Under the pieces are notes generated by a model. That model was not told the DNA's origin and did not search any database. It was given only the letters and a program-made list of their open reading frames with translations. A DNA stretch of 64,000 bases, taken from assembly GCF_020405225.1 (NCBI RefSeq), contig NZ_CP084472.1, forward strand, positions 558,001-622,000, read 5' to 3'. The DNA is from Natrinema sp. DC36 (lineage in GTDB: Archaea; Halobacteriota; Halobacteria; Halobacteriales; Natrialbaceae). Made by a program: the position numbers and the translations under genes. Of this stretch, positions 33,945 through 42,716 are shown piece after piece; positions within the stretch are counted from its first letter, which is position 1; every line of letters begins with the position of its first letter.

Positions 33945-35324
33945 TTACGCCTTGTACCCACGTCCGACAGTACGACGGCCGTTGTAGGTCGTATCGACGT
34001 TTTCGTCAGTCGTTTCTTCACCGCTATCCGTTTCAATGCCCTTCGCATCGACATTGATCCCGTCGAGAACCTCTTCTCGGCGGTCGATCTCTTCACGGAT
34101 ATCCTCGAGAGAGTCTTCATCCCAATCGTCTCGGTCTGCTCCGAGATCCTCAAGGTCGTCGAGCGCCTCTTCACGCTCACCCTTGCGATACTCGGCAAAC
34201 GAGTCTGCCATCTCTTCGATAGCGTCCTCGAGCGAGTCAGCGTCCTTGAACGCTTCTGGAACAGCGTCCTCTACCGCCTCGACAGTCTCATCCTTCTCCT
34301 CATAGTCGTGGAGAACATCGTCAACAACTTCACACGGGCATTCGTCTTCATCAACTTCGAAGCCGTGCTCATCGAGGTCCTCCCGAATCTCGGTAACACT
34401 TTCAACAGCGGAATCACGCTCCTCTCGAAGATCGGCAACCGCGTCGAACTGTTCTGCGATACTATCAATCGTCATGTCGTCAAGATCAACGGAAATGTCG
34501 AACTTGTTGTCGTCAGTCATTGTTTGAGTACATGGGGTACATTCTTCCTCGCTATCCCCATCTGTAGCGTCATCAGCATTAATCGGCGTCTCTCCAGTTT
34601 CCAAGACCACTTCGCCATGTGCGTCAGACGAATCGTGATCTAATCCGCAACCCTCAGACTGGTCGCCAGTCTGCGATTCGTGGGATCGGTCGTGGTTGAT
34701 CCCACAACCCTCAGATCCACTACAGCGTCCACGTTTGACGCCAGCAATGTGGTCGCCATACATGTTGACCTGGAAACCATCAACGTCGTCGTCAGTCAAA
34801 TCCCCAGTATCACCATCGTATTCGCCGTGAACACGATTGTAGAATCCGATCGAAACGTCCTGATTTTCCTCAACGAACCGCTTCGCATCATCGTCGTTCG
34901 TCGGAACGTAGAGGTTTTCCTTTAGACGGTCTTCATCGTCGTCGTAACGCGGGTCTCGCCAGAATCCATGCACGTCAGCCGTGCGTTTCACCATCCCCGT
35001 GTCGGGATGCTCGAGCGTGTACGGTGCGTTATCGAGCGACCACGCCATTTGACGAAGCTCGTCTGCGGGTTTCTTGTACACCTCAATCTCATCACCAACG
35101 AGGTACGGCTGCTTGATCGGACGTGCGACAGTCGCATCCTCGATCTTGTAGTACTCGTCGGTGTCAAACGCTTCTGCGTGAGGCGGTTCATCAATCTCGA
35201 CTACGGGAATCTCATTCCAGTCGAATGAAGCAGTCCCATCGTCGTCAACTGTAATCCCATCAACGTCACACGAGTCGTACGAGACCGTTGCAGCGTCGTG
35301 GGTGAAAATATAATCGTCAGTCAT
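33945..35324 (-). CDS. DUF2213-type prohead protease fused to scaffold
   Basis: 459 residues. The N-terminal half resembles DUF2213 proteases with a candidate catalytic His (YTLEHPDTG, about residue 100) and Ser (DVSIGF, about 158). Two similar Cys/His-rich units follow (EGCGINHDRSHES and EGCGLDHDSSDAHG, about 207-240), then a long acidic coiled-coil scaffold. An internal in-frame ATG at 34518-34520 starts the scaffold half with MTDDNK, echoing the MTDDY of the full protein, so a separate scaffold may be made as in lambda C/Nu3. The protease matures the head and removes the scaffold. Confidence 0.78.
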   Translation of the reverse strand: MTDDYIFTHDAATVSYDSCDVDGITVDDDGTASFDWNEIPVVEIDEPPHAEAFDTDEYYKIEDATVARPIKQPYLVGDEIEVYKKPADELRQMAWSLDNAPYTLEHPDTGMVKRTADVHGFWRDPRYDDDEDRLKENLYVPTNDDDAKRFVEENQDVSIGFYNRVHGEYDGDTGDLTDDDVDGFQVNMYGDHIAGVKRGRCSGSEGCGINHDRSHESQTGDQSEGCGLDHDSSDAHGEVVLETGETPINADDATDGDSEEECTPCTQTMTDDNKFDISVDLDDMTIDSIAEQFDAVADLREERDSAVESVTEIREDLDEHGFEVDEDECPCEVVDDVLHDYEEKDETVEAVEDAVPEAFKDADSLEDAIEEMADSFAEYRKGEREEALDDLEDLGADRDDWDEDSLEDIREEIDRREEVLDGINVDAKGIETDSGEETTDENVDTTYNGRRTVGRGYKA

Positions 35325-35326
35325 AA

Positions 35327-36988
35327 TTAGTCCATCTTTGCAACCACTCTCTCAGCAATTGCGTCGAGAATATCATCATTCATTTCACTGTCTGTAGACG
35401 GATCTTCAGAGGCGGTGGTTTGGCCTTGTTCCATCCCACCACCGTTTTGCTGTTGTGTTGAACCATTGATTTCAGACCCTCCAGGCAACGCCCCTTCAGT
35501 ACCCATCTGGGCGATATTGAGCGTTTTGAGGAAGTCTTCTTCCTCCGTCGAGAATTCATCATTCCAGTCGATATCAGCCTCAGCCCATTCCTCTTTCAGA
35601 ATGGAGCGAGCCTCCATCGGCGTCATAATGAATCCGTCAATAGCCGCTTTAAGCGTCTGCATCGTCCGACTCAGCGTTTCAGCCTGATCCAGATCGGAGA
35701 GTTTGAACAGTGGCCCCCAATCGATCTCGAATTCGGCTTTATATCCGTATGAATCCGTCCGTCCGTCGATCATACGGTAATACCGCTGAATAAATTCCTT
35801 CAGATCCTCGTCCATGATGGACTGTCGAATGCGCTGGACCTGATTGAAATAGTTCTTAATGTCCGTCTCGGATCCGCTCACAACACCGCTCTGAGTGCCG
35901 AAGAGAACGGACTTGGTCATCTCCATCGACGCACAGACCTGATCGAACAGTACGTCGAAATACTCCCTCGGCTGTAGTTGCCCGTCAGTCTGGAAATCGT
36001 CTATCTCATACCCATGCGGAGTGAGCAACTCGCCTTTCGCATTAAGGTTCTGAAGTTGCTCCTCAGCGTTCTCCCGATCTTCTTCATCGGCGTCTTCGGG
36101 AAGCGCAACATGGTATAGCTTCGCTGCATATCGGAACAGCGTCTGCATGATCGACCAGTTGCCCTTTTTAATTCCTTTAAGAATGTGGTAGACGGTGACA
36201 AGTACCGAGTCGCCCTCGAAATTGCCGAGAGTGTCTTGGTCGAGATCACTGTCTACCTCTGTATTCCACGTGTAATGGAAGCATCTGTTTGCGTGAATGA
36301 AGTTTACGTCTTCAGCACCGCGGGCATTATCTTGTCCAACGATGTATCCGAGTGGTTCTTTATAAGTCCCCGAAGTCGGATCCATGTCCACAACCATCCC
36401 CGTCTCTCGAATCTCGTAATCATCACTGTCATACGGTATTTGAGAGGCGAGTTCGCCAGTTGGCGGAGAAGTGCCACCGTGGTATTTGGACATGTCATCC
36501 AGCGTAAGACACTGGAGCTTCTTAATGTTCTTTACAGACACATCTTCATCGAGGGGATCCTCGTAAACACCGTCCGAATCGTCTTCAAGGACCATGAACA
36601 GCAGAGAGAAGCCGTCCCGCCTCGCCTTCATCTGAGCTTGTTTATACTTCGGTACAAACTCAGTGTCCTCGTAAATTTCCTCCACATCATTAAGTCTCTT
36701 TGATGTGTTGTCGCTTGCCGTTCGCTTCACCTCAAACCCGTTCTTAAACGAGTCTTTGATCGGTTTATCAACAAGCGTCTTTGCAAACGATGTCCGATAG
36801 AGCCACCGAACGTCATTAATGTGGGGATCGGACATAAGCTTCCGAGGATCAACCTCGTCAGACGAGTCACCGTCGTGAGTGTCAATCCCCTTGGTCGCTC
36901 GAGCCCCAGATTCCGAATACGTCGTTGTAGAGGTTCGGGACGTAGTCCCGTCGTACGATTCTTGAGTAGAGTCAGTTTCGAATGCCAT
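35327..36988 (-). CDS. portal protein
   Basis: 553 residues, DUF1073-like. Diagnostic segments are WLYRTSFAKTLVDKPIKDSF near the N-terminus and VLFGTQSGVVSGSETDIKNY about residue 365, with QVQRIRQSIMDEDLKEFIQR forming the stem helices. It is the dodecameric DNA gate and the docking site for terminase. The C-terminus is rich in Q, G and E and probably disordered. Confidence 0.88.
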   Translation of the reverse strand: MAFETDSTQESYDGTTSRTSTTTYSESGARATKGIDTHDGDSSDEVDPRKLMSDPHINDVRWLYRTSFAKTLVDKPIKDSFKNGFEVKRTASDNTSKRLNDVEEIYEDTEFVPKYKQAQMKARRDGFSLLFMVLEDDSDGVYEDPLDEDVSVKNIKKLQCLTLDDMSKYHGGTSPPTGELASQIPYDSDDYEIRETGMVVDMDPTSGTYKEPLGYIVGQDNARGAEDVNFIHANRCFHYTWNTEVDSDLDQDTLGNFEGDSVLVTVYHILKGIKKGNWSIMQTLFRYAAKLYHVALPEDADEEDRENAEEQLQNLNAKGELLTPHGYEIDDFQTDGQLQPREYFDVLFDQVCASMEMTKSVLFGTQSGVVSGSETDIKNYFNQVQRIRQSIMDEDLKEFIQRYYRMIDGRTDSYGYKAEFEIDWGPLFKLSDLDQAETLSRTMQTLKAAIDGFIMTPMEARSILKEEWAEADIDWNDEFSTEEEDFLKTLNIAQMGTEGALPGGSEINGSTQQQNGGGMEQGQTTASEDPSTDSEMNDDILDAIAERVVAKMD

Positions 36989-36997
36989 TTAAATCAC

Positions 36998-38857
36998 TTA
37001 ATATCCACGACGGGAGTTGGTCGAGATGCTTTTCAACGTCCGTTGCGACCCGAATCGGTTTGCTGCAATCCACATGTACGTGAATGCATGTGCAGCGTCG
37101 TCGTTACGATCGGAGAGTACTTTTAGTTTCTTTTTCCCGTCAGACGTTTCGACTCGGTCAGTATACGGGGCTGTGAGTTGATCCTTCAACATCGTCCCAT
37201 CCCCGTTTCGATCGAAGGAGAGGTCCGCCGCAGGAATATCGATGTTCCCACTTTTAAAGTCGTCAACCATCCCCTCAATCATGTGGGTGCGTGCAACCGT
37301 ACAGAACGCCGAGTCACGAGCGTTGTTATTGGAAAACTTCGGCTTGTCCTTGTCTTTGATGTTCCCGTAAATAACTCCACACACGTCATCCCACCCATCG
37401 TCGTTCCAGATGTTGTTACCGTCCTGAAGGTCCTCACGTTGCTTTGCACCGTATCCTTCGTCCACCGCGACCCGATCAACCTGATAGTCTCGAATCCGCT
37501 TCTCGACCTCCTCAAGCTCGTCCTGCTTGTTCAGATCAGAGTCGATAAATTCGATGTCACGGAGGACGATAGTATACTCATCGTCGTGTTCGATCTTTTC
37601 ACCCACGACGATTACCGTATCAGATGCGTCTTCACCGCCACCACCACCCCAGTCAACCCCCATTACAACCGTACTATCGTCAAACTCGCGTTTGTTGGTA
37701 AAGCTCTTATCTGGGATGAGGCGCTCATCAACGTGCTTGTCGGACAGTAGGTCGTTCTCTGGCGTGTAAAACTCGGCCAGAACTTCGTTCTTAAACTTCT
37801 TCTTCGTGTATTTCTGACGCTTAAACTCGATCTTAGCGTCGTCGTGAAGCGGGGAAGCGTACTGATCGATGTGCCACCCAGTGACCTTATATCCCTCAAT
37901 CGAATCAGCAGCAGCAGTTTTCTCTTCTATCTCACGACGGATGTCTTTGATCTCGTCCGTTTCAAACTCCGTATCGGCGGTGTGAGCGTCCTCACGGTGG
38001 AGAGTTTTATATTCATTCCACCGCTCACGAATCAACCCTTCAAGGTGTTTTTCCAACTCCTCTACTTCTCCTCGAAGTTCTTCTCGCTGCTCCTCGAGTG
38101 CAACAGGAATGAATTCGTCACCATCGGACTGGGAGATCCACGCCTCTTCGTCGGCGTCCCAAGACTTCTGGTCCGACATCTCCCACAACTCGTGGAAGAA
38201 AGAGTTAGCCATTTTCGGCGTTCCAATGACAACAATTGTCGGGAAGTATTCGACTTGAGGAACGGACTGGTCAACTGCTTCGAGGAATGTGGAGAACATC
38301 CCCTCGTCAACGTCCTGAAACTCGTCAATGACACCGACGTGACCGTGGAGACCACGCAGACCGTCACCATCTCCCCACGCCGATCGTGCCTTTACGTCGG
38401 CCTCGACGTGGACCTTGTCTCCATTGCTCTTCTCGAGTTGGCGCTCAAACTTCTGGTGTGAGACGTTGTTCTTGGTTCGAACCGATGTCAGTCCCGACTG
38501 TTTGACGTGAGACTTGAAACGGTCCATCACTTCACCGAACTGCTCCGTCCGTGGGGCAGTAACGTCAACCTCGACCATCGGATACTCTGAGACAGCCCAC
38601 TCCGCTGCGGCTGTCGCGGTCGTCGTCTTCAGACAACCACGAGCGTAGAGCAGAACGACCACGTCTCCCCAGTTACCTGGGACGAGTGGCCCATCTTCGT
38701 GAGCCATGTACGACAGGAACGTCTCTCCGTCGTCGGCGTAAAAGTCGTAATCCCGCTCTGGGTCGTTTGGATGCTGCCAGAAGTTCCTGATATACAGTCT
38801 AATATCATGTGGGAGTCGCTGACGCAACTCGTCTGGAACGTTCTGGTGTACTGTCAT
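36998..38857 (-). CDS. terL: terminase large subunit
   Basis: 619 residues. The ATPase domain has a Walker A-like LYARGCLKTTTAT (about residue 70) and Walker B GVIDEFQDVD (about 175). A coiled-coil insertion (EEQREELRGEVEELEKHLEG, about 255-275) separates it from an RNase H-like nuclease with VVMGVDWGGGGG, VDRVAVDEGYG and SDRNDDAAHAFTYM. It cuts and translocates DNA into the prohead. It abuts the putative small subunit gene with no gap. Confidence 0.93.
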   Translation of the reverse strand: MTVHQNVPDELRQRLPHDIRLYIRNFWQHPNDPERDYDFYADDGETFLSYMAHEDGPLVPGNWGDVVVLLYARGCLKTTTATAAAEWAVSEYPMVEVDVTAPRTEQFGEVMDRFKSHVKQSGLTSVRTKNNVSHQKFERQLEKSNGDKVHVEADVKARSAWGDGDGLRGLHGHVGVIDEFQDVDEGMFSTFLEAVDQSVPQVEYFPTIVVIGTPKMANSFFHELWEMSDQKSWDADEEAWISQSDGDEFIPVALEEQREELRGEVEELEKHLEGLIRERWNEYKTLHREDAHTADTEFETDEIKDIRREIEEKTAAADSIEGYKVTGWHIDQYASPLHDDAKIEFKRQKYTKKKFKNEVLAEFYTPENDLLSDKHVDERLIPDKSFTNKREFDDSTVVMGVDWGGGGGEDASDTVIVVGEKIEHDDEYTIVLRDIEFIDSDLNKQDELEEVEKRIRDYQVDRVAVDEGYGAKQREDLQDGNNIWNDDGWDDVCGVIYGNIKDKDKPKFSNNNARDSAFCTVARTHMIEGMVDDFKSGNIDIPAADLSFDRNGDGTMLKDQLTAPYTDRVETSDGKKKLKVLSDRNDDAAHAFTYMWIAANRFGSQRTLKSISTNSRRGY

Positions 38858-39781
38858 CTATTCTAATTCGATTTCTGCGGCTTCACCGTCGTCCTCCATC
38901 TCTTGAGTGAACTGTTCAGCAGAAATTGGCTCAGGCGTCTCAGATTCGTCGTCAGTCGATTCTTCACCTGGCTTGACCGATAGGGTATAGTCGTTCTTCT
39001 GGAACGTCAGAACGCCGCCACCGTCGTCAGAATCGATCTCAACACCTCCGTTCTTGAGGTGTTCTTTGATGTCCTTCGTGACTCGGGAAATTGGGAGGTG
39101 AAGATGATGTTCAGTTTTCTCCGTTTTCGTGTCAGTAATCTTCCCCTCCATATCAGCCGACTGCGAAATCGTATCGACGGCGACACCGTCTTTGAACACG
39201 ACCTCCTTCATGTTCTGCTGCATAACCTCGGTGAGAGCTGCATACCACAATTCTGTGGCCTGAAATTTGTATAAGGCGCTCTGCGGCATCGGCAATTCAA
39301 CATTGACCGAATTTTCTTGAATAAGATCAGAACCAGACGTATCGAGGTTACGTTCGACACGCTCCACCTCGAGATCGAACTGAGAAAGTTCGGTCAGACC
39401 GTCAAACATCTCGACGGCGAAAAGGAACTTTTCAGGCGATAGGTGCTTTGCAAAATTGATAAAGTTCGTTGCAAAGTATCCATGTTCGAAAAGTTCGTCG
39501 GCACGTTCCATTAGATCATCCATTTGTTTGTGTGTTTTGCAGTAATCTGAACCGTCTTCTACAAACGTAGATTCGGGCATTTGCGTACAGAAGCGGACTT
39601 CGCCGTAGCGTCGTTCGTAATCACGAACTGGTGCGCCACAGCGACCATCTGTCGGTTCCGTACTTCCCGTCTCTAACGAGAACTCCTTTTCATCGTCAGT
39701 CCGACCCCACGGTTCATCTCCACGCCAAAACGTTTCCCAGGACTCTGGGTAATCGTCGTGTGGAGGTTCTGGAGGTTCCAT
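38858..39781 (-). CDS. putative terminase small subunit
   Basis: About 307 residues from the ATG at 39779-39781; a GTG at 39856 would add 25 residues of doubtful quality. A CGAPV...RFCTQ...YCKTHKQMDD cluster could bind zinc, a pattern seen in some terminase small subunits. The central region is helical and the C-terminus acidic. Position directly before the large subunit is the main argument. Confidence 0.62.
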   Translation of the reverse strand: MEPPEPPHDDYPESWETFWRGDEPWGRTDDEKEFSLETGSTEPTDGRCGAPVRDYERRYGEVRFCTQMPESTFVEDGSDYCKTHKQMDDLMERADELFEHGYFATNFINFAKHLSPEKFLFAVEMFDGLTELSQFDLEVERVERNLDTSGSDLIQENSVNVELPMPQSALYKFQATELWYAALTEVMQQNMKEVVFKDGVAVDTISQSADMEGKITDTKTEKTEHHLHLPISRVTKDIKEHLKNGGVEIDSDDGGGVLTFQKNDYTLSVKPGEESTDDESETPEPISAEQFTQEMEDDGEAAEIELE

Positions 39782-39916
39782 GAGTGAAGTGATACACCAA
39801 AACGGTGTGGTCGGGGTGGCGTTCCTACCTATAAAGGGCAGAAACGAACGAGCCACGTTCGGTCCCAGCGAAATGACTCGAACAGAACGAGAGAACCAAT
39901 CGGTTCACACTCGTTC

Positions 39917-39939
39917 TACTTAAAGTGTAATCTCGTATC
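39917..39939 (-). promoter_or_regulatory. late promoter, copy 2 (terminase)
   Basis: Identical over 23 bases to the capsid promoter. A second TATA-like TTTATAAG (minus strand, about 39943-39951) lies just upstream. Transcription from here would read terminase, portal and protease genes. Confidence 0.7.
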
Positions 39940-39943
39940 CCGC

Positions 39944-40573
39944 TTATAAAAGATCGATTTTTGATTCAATATGTTTGTGGCAACTTGGGCAGAGCGAAAT
40001 CAGATTATGGAGACTATGAGACTCATCTTCATTATCAAAACACCTTCGTGGCGTTCTATGGTGTACATGCAATCCTCTACCATGTTCTTCCTTCGATTCC
40101 TCGTCAGTTTTTCTACACAATCTACACGTGTAATAATCCCGTTCGAGAACTTTTTCTCTCATACCGTTGGGAAATATTACACTACTCCACCCACCTTTCC
40201 AATTATGGTGGTTTTCACCACTCATCCATTCACTTTGCCACTCGTGAAGACAATCTCTCGAACAGAATGTTCTTTCATATCGCCCCACTTGACCCTCGTT
40301 AATCAAATGATCGTCCTCACACCAGTGACATTCTACTTCTACTTTACTAACATTCCTTATCCCATGGGATCTTGATAAATGTCGCCTATACAATGTAGTG
40401 TCGTAAAATTCTTCATCACACTCATCACATTCTTCGTACTCCCCATCCACACCTCGAGTGTGAACCTTCGTATGATGAACTATTAGATCTTCGGCACTGT
40501 CAAAATCTTTTTCACACTTGTCACAAACCGTATCTATATTGGTATAAGATGCCGATGAACTTGAGACGCTCAT
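39944..40573 (-). CDS. HNH homing endonuclease with two C2H2 zinc fingers
   Basis: 209 residues. Two C2H2 fingers occupy about 17-70 (CDKCEKDFDSAEDLIVHHTK and CDECDEEFYDTTLYRRHLSR), then CHWC...CSRDC, then an HNH domain (CRLCRKT, LHVHHRTPRRC, NLISLCPSCHKHIE). Fingers probably confer DNA specificity. The gene is visibly more AT-rich than its neighbours and sits between two late genes, as expected of a free-standing mobile endonuclease. Confidence 0.85.
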   Translation of the reverse strand: MSVSSSSASYTNIDTVCDKCEKDFDSAEDLIVHHTKVHTRGVDGEYEECDECDEEFYDTTLYRRHLSRSHGIRNVSKVEVECHWCEDDHLINEGQVGRYERTFCSRDCLHEWQSEWMSGENHHNWKGGWSSVIFPNGMREKVLERDYYTCRLCRKTDEESKEEHGRGLHVHHRTPRRCFDNEDESHSLHNLISLCPSCHKHIESKIDLL

Positions 40574-40611
40574 TACTTACCATGTAATTACGTCTTACAT
40601 GCTATTTAAAC
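40574..40611 (-). promoter_or_regulatory. promoter of HNH gene with GGTAAGTA
   Basis: On the coding strand TTTAAATAGC (TATA) is followed by ATGGTAAGTA ending directly at the ATG of the endonuclease gene (40573). The mobile gene has thus captured, or evolved, the viral accessory-type promoter. Confidence 0.6.
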
Positions 40612-40618
40612 TTTCGAA

Positions 40619-41209
40619 CTAATCCCAACGCTGTCGTTTCTTGTCACTCGGAATGCGCTCACGGACCATCGAGCGGAGTGTTTTCATCTGACCAGCAACC
40701 TCACCTTCTTCAAACCCAACGTCGATGCAGAGGTTCTGGAAACCTTTCTCGTCCTCAATCCAACGATCGTCCTCTCGAGCAACTCGGTTGATAATTCCAA
40801 GAACAATCTGTTCAATGGAAAAGTGACCGAACGAGTTGATATGCATCACATCGAGCGTGAGGTGCTTAACTCGCTGCTTCTGATATCGAGTTAGATCAAG
40901 ATGAGACGTGTAGGTATCAACAATCCGTCGCTTCCATTCCTCTCGGTTCTGCTGCTCACGACTCTTCCGATTGGATGAGTAAGCGTCGTACGGATCCTCA
41001 CCTTCCTGCCAACGGAGCATCCGCTTATACTCATTCTTCCGACGCTGACTAACCTGAAGACTATCTATATCGTATTCGATAAACGAAGTATCGGTATTAG
41101 ATCGACTGTCACGGCTCTCATACCGCTGCTCGTCGTACCGATCATCCCTCATATCATCTCGACTACCGTCATTTGCCTTCCGAGACAGATTATGCGATTC
41201 GACTCCCAT
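40619..41209 (-). CDS. possible cyclin-fold (TFB-like) protein
   Basis: 196 residues. The N-terminal 85 residues are charged and probably disordered. The C-terminal helices (QKQRVKHLTLDVMHINSFGH, IEQIVLGIINRVARED, FQNLCIDVGFEEGEVAGQMK) have the periodicity of a single cyclin repeat as found in TFB. If so it might work with host or viral transcription factors to direct late promoters. Fold assignment is by eye and uncertain. Confidence 0.45.
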   Translation of the reverse strand: MGVESHNLSRKANDGSRDDMRDDRYDEQRYESRDSRSNTDTSFIEYDIDSLQVSQRRKNEYKRMLRWQEGEDPYDAYSSNRKSREQQNREEWKRRIVDTYTSHLDLTRYQKQRVKHLTLDVMHINSFGHFSIEQIVLGIINRVAREDDRWIEDEKGFQNLCIDVGFEEGEVAGQMKTLRSMVRERIPSDKKRQRWD

Positions 41210-41213
41210 ATCT

Positions 41214-41254
41214 ATTACTTACAGTTATCCTTACGCACCACAGACACATAAATG
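41214..41254 (-). promoter_or_regulatory. promoter with GTAAGTA and upstream site
   Basis: CATTTATGTG (TATA, coding strand) is followed by GTAAGTAATAG just before the ATG at 41209. A further GGTAACTAAG copy (plus 41261-41270) lies upstream. Confidence 0.55.
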
Positions 41255-41445
41255 TTGCGACTTAGTTACCAGTTAATTTCAGAGGGGATATTAGATTGGT
41301 GTAGCTTTTCCAGCCCCTCTTCCCGTTTTAAGTGGGGGACTAATAGTGTCCGTAAGCTAACAACACGTCTCACAGAACACAACTAATATATAAAACAGTT
41401 GCGAGAATTGAGACAGTCGTGACAATCGTAGGTCTGTAATCGGAA

Positions 41446-41473
41446 CATTAAAGTGCAAGTAACACGTAAGTAG
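41446..41473 (+). promoter_or_regulatory. promoter with ACGTAAGTAG
   Basis: CATTAAAG (41446-41453) as TATA box, ACGTAAGTAG at 41464-41473, then a separate Shine-Dalgarno AAGGAGGA (41478-41485) before the ATG at 41489. This is one of the few accessory promoters with a true ribosome binding site. Confidence 0.55.
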
Positions 41474-41488
41474 TATAAGGAGGAGAGT

Positions 41489-41752
41489 ATGGACTATTGG
41501 ACTGATATACTCACTGAGAATGTTGGTGTAACATACTTCGAGGACCTTGATACTGGGGAGTATCAGGCTATTGTCTTCGCTGTGGGTGAAGCAAACGAAG
41601 ATGATATCCCATTCGGATATCTCGACCATCGAGCAGCACAAATGCGCTTCATCAGAGAGTCTCGTAAGATGCGAGAGAGTGTTGACCGCAGACAACGAGT
41701 CCGTGACCGCATCGCTGAAGCGGGCTACGATCGTGACGAGATTCCACTGTGA
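41489..41752 (+). CDS. 87-residue protein, head of zinc/HNH operon
   Basis: N-terminal beta segment (VGVTYFEDLDTGEYQAIVFA) and a long basic helix (RFIRESRKMRESVDRRQRVR) that could contact nucleic acid. No known family. It opens a nine-gene plus-strand operon with overlapping genes. Confidence 0.7.
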   Translation: MDYWTDILTENVGVTYFEDLDTGEYQAIVFAVGEANEDDIPFGYLDHRAAQMRFIRESRKMRESVDRRQRVRDRIAEAGYDRDEIPL

Positions 41753-41853
41753 CTCGAACAATCCACGTTCCTGAAGGAGAAGAGGGGGATGAGGTTGTGA
41801 TGCGATTGATTCCGAACCTATACAAGATGTCTCGAGGTCGCCAAAATTCGTGA
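41749..41853 (+). CDS. 34-residue microprotein
   Basis: GTG start overlapping the preceding TGA (GTGA). Short, with an acidic first half (EGEEGDEVV) and basic end (YKMSRGRQNS). Perfect nesting between neighbours is the only support. Confidence 0.4.
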   Translation: MTRTIHVPEGEEGDEVVMRLIPNLYKMSRGRQNS

Positions 41854-42041
41854 TGAACTACGCAAGTCAGTTTTGGACGGGCGAACACCGATATCAGGCT
41901 CTTGTACGGGAATATGAGAACAACATTGTCGTGACGCATCCTAATATCGTTACTGGGCGGAGCAAATGTGGATACTGCTACGGGTGTCCGTACCATGCAA
42001 CTGATGTGAAATACTACGAGTACCAAGGACCATCAATATGA
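41853..42041 (+). CDS. zinc-binding small protein
   Basis: 62 residues with CGYCYGCPYH near the C-terminus, a compact CxxCxxC pattern able to bind zinc or an Fe-S cluster. The start is the ATG at 41853 sharing a base with the preceding stop. Function unknown. Confidence 0.6.
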   Translation: MNYASQFWTGEHRYQALVREYENNIVVTHPNIVTGRSKCGYCYGCPYHATDVKYYEYQGPSI

Positions 42042-42151
42042 CTGAATTACTATCAGATAGTTCGAGGGATGTAGAGATCGAAACAATTGACGTGTCTGAT
42101 GTAGACGAGCTATACGTCGAATACGACGGCTACATCTACGTGGAAGGATGA
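42038..42151 (+). CDS. 37-residue acidic microprotein
   Basis: ATGA overlaps with the genes on both sides. The sequence is a run of acidic beta strands (VEIETIDVSDVDELYVEYDG). No family can be assigned. Confidence 0.5.
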   Translation: MTELLSDSSRDVEIETIDVSDVDELYVEYDGYIYVEG

Positions 42152-42312
42152 GCCACGAAGAAATACCCCCATCGGAATGGGACGGGAGACACATTGATTT
42201 CGACGGGGAAGAAACGTGTAAAATATGTGGTGCTGAAGCAGAGACATTTGGATGTCCTAAATGTGGGGGATGGGAGTGTAGCGAATCTGGAGAGGTGTTA
42301 TTTCAAGCGTGA
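42148..42312 (+). CDS. 54-residue zinc-ribbon protein
   Basis: Two knuckles, CKICGAE and CPKCGGWEC, separated by seven residues, form a rubredoxin-like ribbon. Such CPxCG microproteins are common in haloarchaea and are thought to be regulatory. Overlaps both neighbours. Confidence 0.65.
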   Translation: MSHEEIPPSEWDGRHIDFDGEETCKICGAEAETFGCPKCGGWECSESGEVLFQA

Positions 42313-42716
42313 GTCAGCACATCCGTATCGGTAATTATTACTGGCACAAGACTCGTGATGAGAACATACTTGTTACGCATCACGACTCTGCAAACTACGT
42401 CTGGTATAGAGGCGTCAAATCGAAGGACAACGCTGGAGTGATCGCCACAACCGACTGGATCGAGCAACAGCCGTATGACGAGCTACTCGGCTGTATTCAG
42501 ATGGCTGACTACCCAGAGGAGAGCGAATGGCGTGAGATGCGTGTTGCGGTCCTCGAGCGGGACGACTACACGTGCCAGGGCTGTGGAACGAACGTGAATA
42601 GTTCAGCGCCGATCCACCACATCGTTCCATTAGGGTGTGGAGGAACCAACACGTTTCGCAACCTAATCACCCTCTGCGAGTCGTGTCACGGTAGGGTGCA
42701 TGGCGGACCAATTTGA
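42309..42716 (+). CDS. HNH endonuclease
   Basis: 135 residues with a GTG start overlapping the preceding TGA. The HNH core is CQGCGTNVNSSAPIHHIVPL then NLITLCESCHGRVHG. The N-terminal 75 residues are a separate beta domain (IGNYYWHKTRDENILVTHHD). It could be a homing endonuclease or a packaging-linked HNH nuclease; distance from terminase favours the former. Confidence 0.8.
   Translation: MSQHIRIGNYYWHKTRDENILVTHHDSANYVWYRGVKSKDNAGVIATTDWIEQQPYDELLGCIQMADYPEESEWREMRVAVLERDDYTCQGCGTNVNSSAPIHHIVPLGCGGTNTFRNLITLCESCHGRVHGGPI

Larger units (their letters stand above)
41210..41488. other. divergent intergenic region
   Basis: Holds the back-to-back promoters of the 41209 and 41489 genes. A hairpin-forming AGAGGGG (41281-41287) and CCCCTCT (41314-41320) lies between them. 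No coding frame of the acidic viral type is seen. Confidence 0.5.
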
